Shown here in pieces: positions 56,070 through 64,000 of a stretch of 64,000 nt of DNA. The stretch covers positions 1-64,000 of the forward strand of contig JAOTOM010002909.1 in the NCBI GenBank assembly GCA_034440615.1. Direction: 5' to 3'. The notes below the pieces were generated by a model. The model ran no database searches. It was not told the DNA's origin and worked only from the letters and a program-made list of their open reading frames with translations. Positions within the stretch are counted from its first letter, which is position 1; each line of letters opens with the position of its first letter. Source of the stretch: Ashinkailepas kermadecensis (lineage: Eukaryota; Arthropoda; Thecostraca; Neolepadidae). A program made the position numbers and the translations under genes.

Positions 56070-56378
56070 ATGGCAGAAATATTGAAGCTGTCCCTCCGTG
56101 CTTTCCTTACTGCCCATCCCCCTGTACTGGAGCGCATAGGCGAAGCAGATGAGGGCGGCTCTGAAACCTTTCAAGCTGACGCTAAAAGCACTGTCACAGC
56201 ATCTATCAGTGACACTGGGGACCATGATACAAGTGCACGGCAACATCGAGATTCAGTGACGCACCCAGTAGCTGGCGATGGGAACCATACTCCCGAAATG
56301 GTCGACTTTCTAATAAAAACAAAAGGCTTTGTTGCATTTGATATGGGAAAATCGACGAAGATTGTGTGCATACCATGA
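56070..56378 (+). CDS. Hypothetical 102-residue ORF
   Basis: ATG 56,070 opens 102 codons ending KSTKIVCIP. The product is acidic and Ser/Thr/Asp-rich in the middle (GEADEGGSETFQADAKST), with no domain, signal peptide or membrane segment. It follows other small frames with GGSEQAE-like text at about 55,960, so it could be part of one decayed gene. Unknown. Confidence 0.2.
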   Translation: MAEILKLSLRAFLTAHPPVLERIGEADEGGSETFQADAKSTVTASISDTGDHDTSARQHRDSVTHPVAGDGNHTPEMVDFLIKTKGFVAFDMGKSTKIVCIP

Positions 56379-56639
56379 GCAATTCTTGTCACATTTCAAA
56401 AGAAATGCTCAACTTGCTTCTTATTTTACTTGTTTTCAGTATTCGTTGCATGTCATCGCTGTTTCCGGAAACATGTTCCATTTAACATTGATACCTCCAT
56501 CTAAAATAATGTTCTGAGTATGCATCGCCCAGGATTCTTACAATCGGACAATTTGGAAAACCAGTATGACAGCGACAAAGATTAAGAATACGAAATTTTA
56601 GGAAATGAATTGCTTGTGGCTTGGTCGGAGGCTGTACTC

Positions 56640-57207
56640 ATCAGCCGAGCTCCGAAGTCATCAGACAAGCCCCGCACTCATCAGCCAAGCCCCACACGAC
56701 ATCAGCCAAGCCCCACTCGACATCAGCCAAGCCCCGCACTCATCAGCCGAGTCCCGCACGACATCAGCCAAGCCCCGCACTCATCATCCAAGCCCCGCAC
56801 TCATCAGCCAAGCCCCGCACGACATCAGCCAAGCCCCACACGACATCAGCCAAGCCCCGCACTCATCAGCCAAGCCCCACACAACATCAGCCAAGCCCCG
56901 CACTCATCAGCCAAGCCCCACACGACATCAGCCAAGCCCCACACGACATCAGCCAAGCCCCGCACAACATCAGCCAAGCCCCGCACTCATCAGCCAAGCC
57001 CCACACGACATCAGCCGAGCCCCGCACGACATCAGCCAAGCCCCGCACAACATCAGCCAAGCCCCGCACTCATCAGCCGAGCCCCGCACTCATCAGCCAA
57101 GCCCCACACGACATCAGCCAAGCCTCGCACGACATCAGCCGAGCCTCGCACTCATCAGCCATGCCCCGCACGACATCAGCCAAGCCCCGCACAACATCAG
57201 CTCATGG
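56640..57207. repeat. 21-bp minisatellite, about 27 units
   Basis: CATCAGCCAAGCCCCGCACGA and the variants CACTCATCAG and CACAACATCAG alternate without length change, so all three plus frames stay open (about 200-240 codons). GCCGAGCC, GCCATGCC and AAGCCTCGC variants occur towards the right. I regard the frames as by-products. Confidence 0.96.
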
Positions 57208-58744
57208 CTGAGATATATCACTGGAAGCTGAGTACGGTGTCTGCAGTACGGCTCGGAGTAGTATGTACATGTGTCCTGGAATGTCGGAAATGCATCACAG
57301 CTCATAGCCGAAGCGCACCGTGTTTCCTTTGATGAATGTTCGGCGCTGTGCTTTACAACCAGACGGGTGAGACAGCCGAGCATCTCCGCGATGTCAACCA
57401 TGTGGCGGGAGAGGGGATTCATCAGCACGAAGTGCTTTCATAGTGGGAGCGGGGGACAGGGGCCAGGTCAAAACCACCTTCCGCAAAGCAACCCGCACAC
57501 AGGGACAGATCTAAGAGGCCGAGTCATGTGGCCGCCTTTCTTAGTCTCCAGTGGGAGGAGCTTGCGGACCATGGGCGCCGAGGCGTTCGTCCCCGAGCAG
57601 AAGGTGCGTCCCCTGTGTGGGAAGCTAGAGTGCACCCCTCCCCCACCCTCCCGACCAACTTTATCAGCAGGGAAAGGTGCCAGCGTGGGGAGCCCCAGTG
57701 TATCTACCACTGCCGCTCAACGAAATGTTTCCAGGCCATGTCCCCCTGAATGGAAATGACACCGCCAGGTAAGCTCCAGCGCACCCACACTCCAACGAGT
57801 TTCTCCACCGAAGCCGCCCCCCCCCCGCAGTGGTGCCCCACGGAACAAATGGCGCTCCCTCTCAAAGTTCCGCCTCCCATGGGAAATCATAATCCGGCCC
57901 TGTTCGCACAGCGTTTGTCAGAGGTGCATGACTCCTTAGGGGCCACGTTCCCCACTGTCCCGTACTAGCTTCGGGCTGGATCGCTTAGTGCTGGTGACCT
58001 GTACCATTCCAAGGGGGAAGCCGCCCCATGTCACCGTTGGTATGCCTCGAGTTCAATTCCTTCCCATGGGTGGGAATGGGCGGTAAGAGGAAATAAGAGT
58101 GTGTTACCAGTACCAATGGGAACTCTTTGAGAACATTTCAGCTCAGACGGGAGTATTGTGAATATTTGGCTGTCTATGCTTACGTATAAATAACCAGGAT
58201 ACACACAGACGATTTTCTTCTCCACATTTCAACTAATCACCACGTTAAAATACTCAGAAATGCTATTCAAAGCCTCAGTCTACACAAATAAATGCGTAGG
58301 TTGGTAACAGTAGCATCCGGATTCATCAAATATTGTCTTTCACGAAAAATATTTTCATTTCAGCGTTTTTTTTTGCAGCCAGGCACCTCGCAACGATGAC
58401 ACACAGGCTTGTTTGATTGGTATATTCGTTTCATCTAGGACAGATATGGGACAATAATAGCTTGGTAACCTTTTGAATAGCTGGGCTTAAATGTTTCAAT
58501 GGGTTAAACCATTGCACTGATTCAATTGATAAATGTATTGGGAGCTATTGATGAAACTCGTTGAAATATTATAATCTCAGCCACGCTGGGCGCTTACCAA
58601 GACTCCCACAAATACAATCTAAGTTGATTGCGGCACTGCTTCAGTGATGCCTCCGTCTTCCGTTCCGCTATTGCCTTTTCGCCGCGTAATCTGCATGGAC
58701 GGAGTACGAGAATATGACCGTACTTTCATAATTCCACATGTGTC
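57208..58744. other. Non-coding stretch
   Basis: No gene supported. 57,580-57,960 carries GTGCACCCC and GGGAAAGGTGCC words of the degenerate family at 54.3 kb. Confidence 0.5.
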
Positions 58745-58758
58745 CCATTCACCATTTA

Positions 58759-58934
58759 GAGGAAGAATCTTGGGTTCTTCTAAGACGGATCGACTGCTGG
58801 GCCACATAGCGTCGCCACTCTCTCATGCTGATTGATCGAGGGTGGACTCGGTAAGCTCGCTGGTTATTGGATTCGAACCCATGATCTTACGATCAAAAGT
58901 CCAACGTCCTACGGATTGAGATTCCTGCGACCCT
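58759..58934 (-). mobile_element. tRNA-derived SINE, copy 3 (176 bp) with a different head
   Basis: A 176-bp insert lies between perfect 14-bp direct repeats CCATTCACCATTTA (58,745-58,758 and 58,935-58,948). On the minus strand the head has a B box GGGTTCGAATCC and an anticodon-arm-like GGACTTTTGATC, unlike copy 1. The body (CAATCAGCATGAGAGAGTGG, then CGACGC) and the 3' stretch (AGCAGTCGATCCGTC) match copies 1 and 2 and the ultra-short family. The 3' end is AGAAGAACCC, then AAGATTCTTCCTC rather than ACC units. So different tRNA-like heads are joined to one body. Confidence 0.85.
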
Positions 58935-58948
58935 CCATTCACCATTTA

Positions 58949-60276
58949 AAATGCGGTGATTGGAAGGTTCAAGAAGACGGTAAGAGAGAATAATCCCAAT
59001 GATTTGTATTTCACTTAGGAGACTGAAACTAGTACAACAGGGGAGGCCGGGTCCAGCTGATACCCGGGATGGTTGATAAAACAGCATGTTCTCAGAAAGC
59101 ATGAAGCCGGTTGTGATAGCTACCACACATGTTGCTACTTGCACCCTTTTCTTGCGGCAAAAAAAAAGCGCAAGTGTTTTCGACCTACGGCTGCGGAATG
59201 GTGATGTGGCACATTTTTGGAAAGTAAAATTTCAATGTCTGTGCTTCGCCCTTAATTTCTAATTCGTCATCCACTTGCTAACCTTTTAGGTGTCTATTAT
59301 CAGTACCATGTTCTATCAGCTTTGCAACGGGGTAACGCTTTTACCGTTTGCCGCTACATTGTACTCGCAGTGTTGCATAACATGTTGTAACCAGCAGCAG
59401 AAAACCAGCGTCGTAAATTGACACAGCGTACATCAACTTAATAAGCCTATATCAACATTGTGTGAACTGGTAATGAAATAAAATAACCATGAAATTGCCT
59501 ATTGTTATTCAAGCGTTTACAAAAACTGTTTCAAGATAATCGAATTCAATATTTCCACGGAAAACTTCTCAGCCGACGGAAAATTCTGAACGAAGGACGC
59601 ACAGCTACGCAATGAACGTCCGCACATTCCATAAATGGCATAAGCCATAACCTATGGTCAGCCGGGACTCAAACCAGTATGATTACTGTTAGCGTGCACT
59701 ATGGACCTTTCAGACGGCGTAAGCTAATGCCACCTGTAGGTAATATTTTCTACGTAACCTACATTTTTTTTCAACTTACCCCATCGTCAGTAACAACATA
59801 TCCCTACAGCGGGGTAAGTCGATAAACCGGTAGTTGCGCTATGTTTTGCTTTCTGATGGAAAGTCCAGTGGATGCCACGAAAAAAAGCATCGGGTATGAT
59901 ACTAGAAGCATTAGGCTTGGCGTAGGCGTAGCATCTCCTCGCTACCCTTCCAAAGTGATGAATTATTTTCAATTTCGCCAAAATTGTATCAACTAGACCT
60001 GGTCTCCGCTACAAATGAGCTGAACAGGGCAGGGGTAAGCATTGGCATCACATACTGATCGGACAGGTAGAAAAGAAACACACCCAACGCATATCATATT
60101 TCTAAGCCCGATGAAGCAAATCAATGAATTGTGAGACTTACAGAAAGAGCTGCCAAGATCGATCAACATCAGATACTTCGGGTAGAAGCAGTTTAGCCCT
60201 TACCGAGGGTCGTCATAACTCTGAGTGACAACAGGAACCGGATGGATAAGTTAGGCCGCTCACCACCAGCCAATCT
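58949..60276. other. Non-coding stretch
   Basis: No gene supported and no clear repeat. Confidence 0.5.
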
Positions 60277-60422
60277 GGAGCACGAGCCGACGTCACTGAC
60301 TACTCCCACCCAGCACTACCACTAGCACAGCATCAATGGCACGATCCGGGCATGGAGCACGAGCCGACGTCACCGACTACTCCCGCCCAGTACTACCTCT
60401 GACACAACACGAATGACCACAT

Positions 60423-60430
<8 letters not shown>
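60277..60430. repeat. 77-bp tandem duplication
   Basis: GGAGCACGAGCCGACGTCAC at 60,277 and again at 60,354, with CGACTACTCCC and CAGTACTACC following in both. It lies just outside the long inverted-repeat element. Confidence 0.85.
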
Positions 60431-63910
<3,480 letters not shown>

Positions 63911-64000
63911 AATGCTTCCCAATGACACGATTCGACGAAAACGACTCAGTCTTCGACTAACTCACCAGCATGGCCCACAACACTGGCGAAGACAGCACTG
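63911..64000. other. Window end
   Basis: Ninety bases of unique-looking sequence; nothing recognised. Confidence 0.4.

Noticed and set aside
56605..57332. Frames of about 200-240 codons across the 21-bp array
   Set aside because: Same reason; all plus frames are open and the text is only the repeat.

Overview
This window looks like gene-poor nuclear DNA from an animal, most likely an invertebrate. I cannot place it more precisely. The evidence is the mix of retroelements (a CR1-type LINE, an L2/CR1-group LINE, a Penelope-like remnant and tRNA-headed SINEs), long (TA)n tracts, minisatellites, foldback DNA and one gene of the animal LRRC14/PRAME kind. I see no operons, rRNA, CRISPR or plasmid/phage features. 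Most open frames in the window are by-products of tandem repeats whose period is a multiple of three, or of (TA)n tracts.

Layout. 0-2.2 kb is a 59-bp satellite of 36 units with no length change. 2.2-7.5 kb is mostly unique or decayed sequence with one ultra-short retroposon (4.6 kb) and a GC-rich island (4.9-5.5 kb). 7.5-9.1 kb is a 30-bp minisatellite of 53 units. 10-13 kb holds a (TA)n tract and a degenerate tandem family. 13.5-15.7 kb is a broken L2/CR1-group LINE. 16-24 kb is decayed repeats, a truncated SINE (19.6 kb) and a 65-bp tandem array (23.3 kb). 25.2-26.5 kb is a Penelope-like foldback. 30.7-33.5 kb is a 2.8-kb DNA transposon with about 130-bp inverted ends and a DDE transposase interrupted by one frameshift; two smaller inverted-repeat elements follow at 33.6 and 34.8 kb. 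36-41 kb holds a CR1 LINE, most copies of the ultra-short retroposon and a full-length 161-bp SINE. 41.35-43.08 kb is the one convincing host-type gene, an intronless LRRC14/PRAME-like leucine-rich protein broken by an internal duplication of about 120 bp. 47.3-50.0 kb is a large foldback with two paralogous modules per arm. 50.6-51.4 kb is a GC-rich, coding-like island. 54-57 kb has degenerate repeats, doubtful ORFs and a 21-bp minisatellite. 60.4-63.9 kb is an element with inverted ends of about 420 bp packed with AACGTCCAA motifs.

The most interesting system is a set of retroposons that share one 3' module: a stem-loop, a TAAAACC box and a tail of AACC/ACC units. Some members have a tRNA-like head (40,771-40,931; 19,641-19,735; 58,759-58,934). 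Others consist of almost nothing but the module, about 54-55 bp (4,623; 36,004; 40,114; 40,569 and older copies), yet at least three are bounded by perfect 13-15-bp target-site duplications and start at the same base. The outer stem shows a compensatory change between copies. This fits an ultra-short SINE mobilised by a LINE that reads the 3' stem-loop. That reading is an inference from this window alone and needs genome-wide confirmation.
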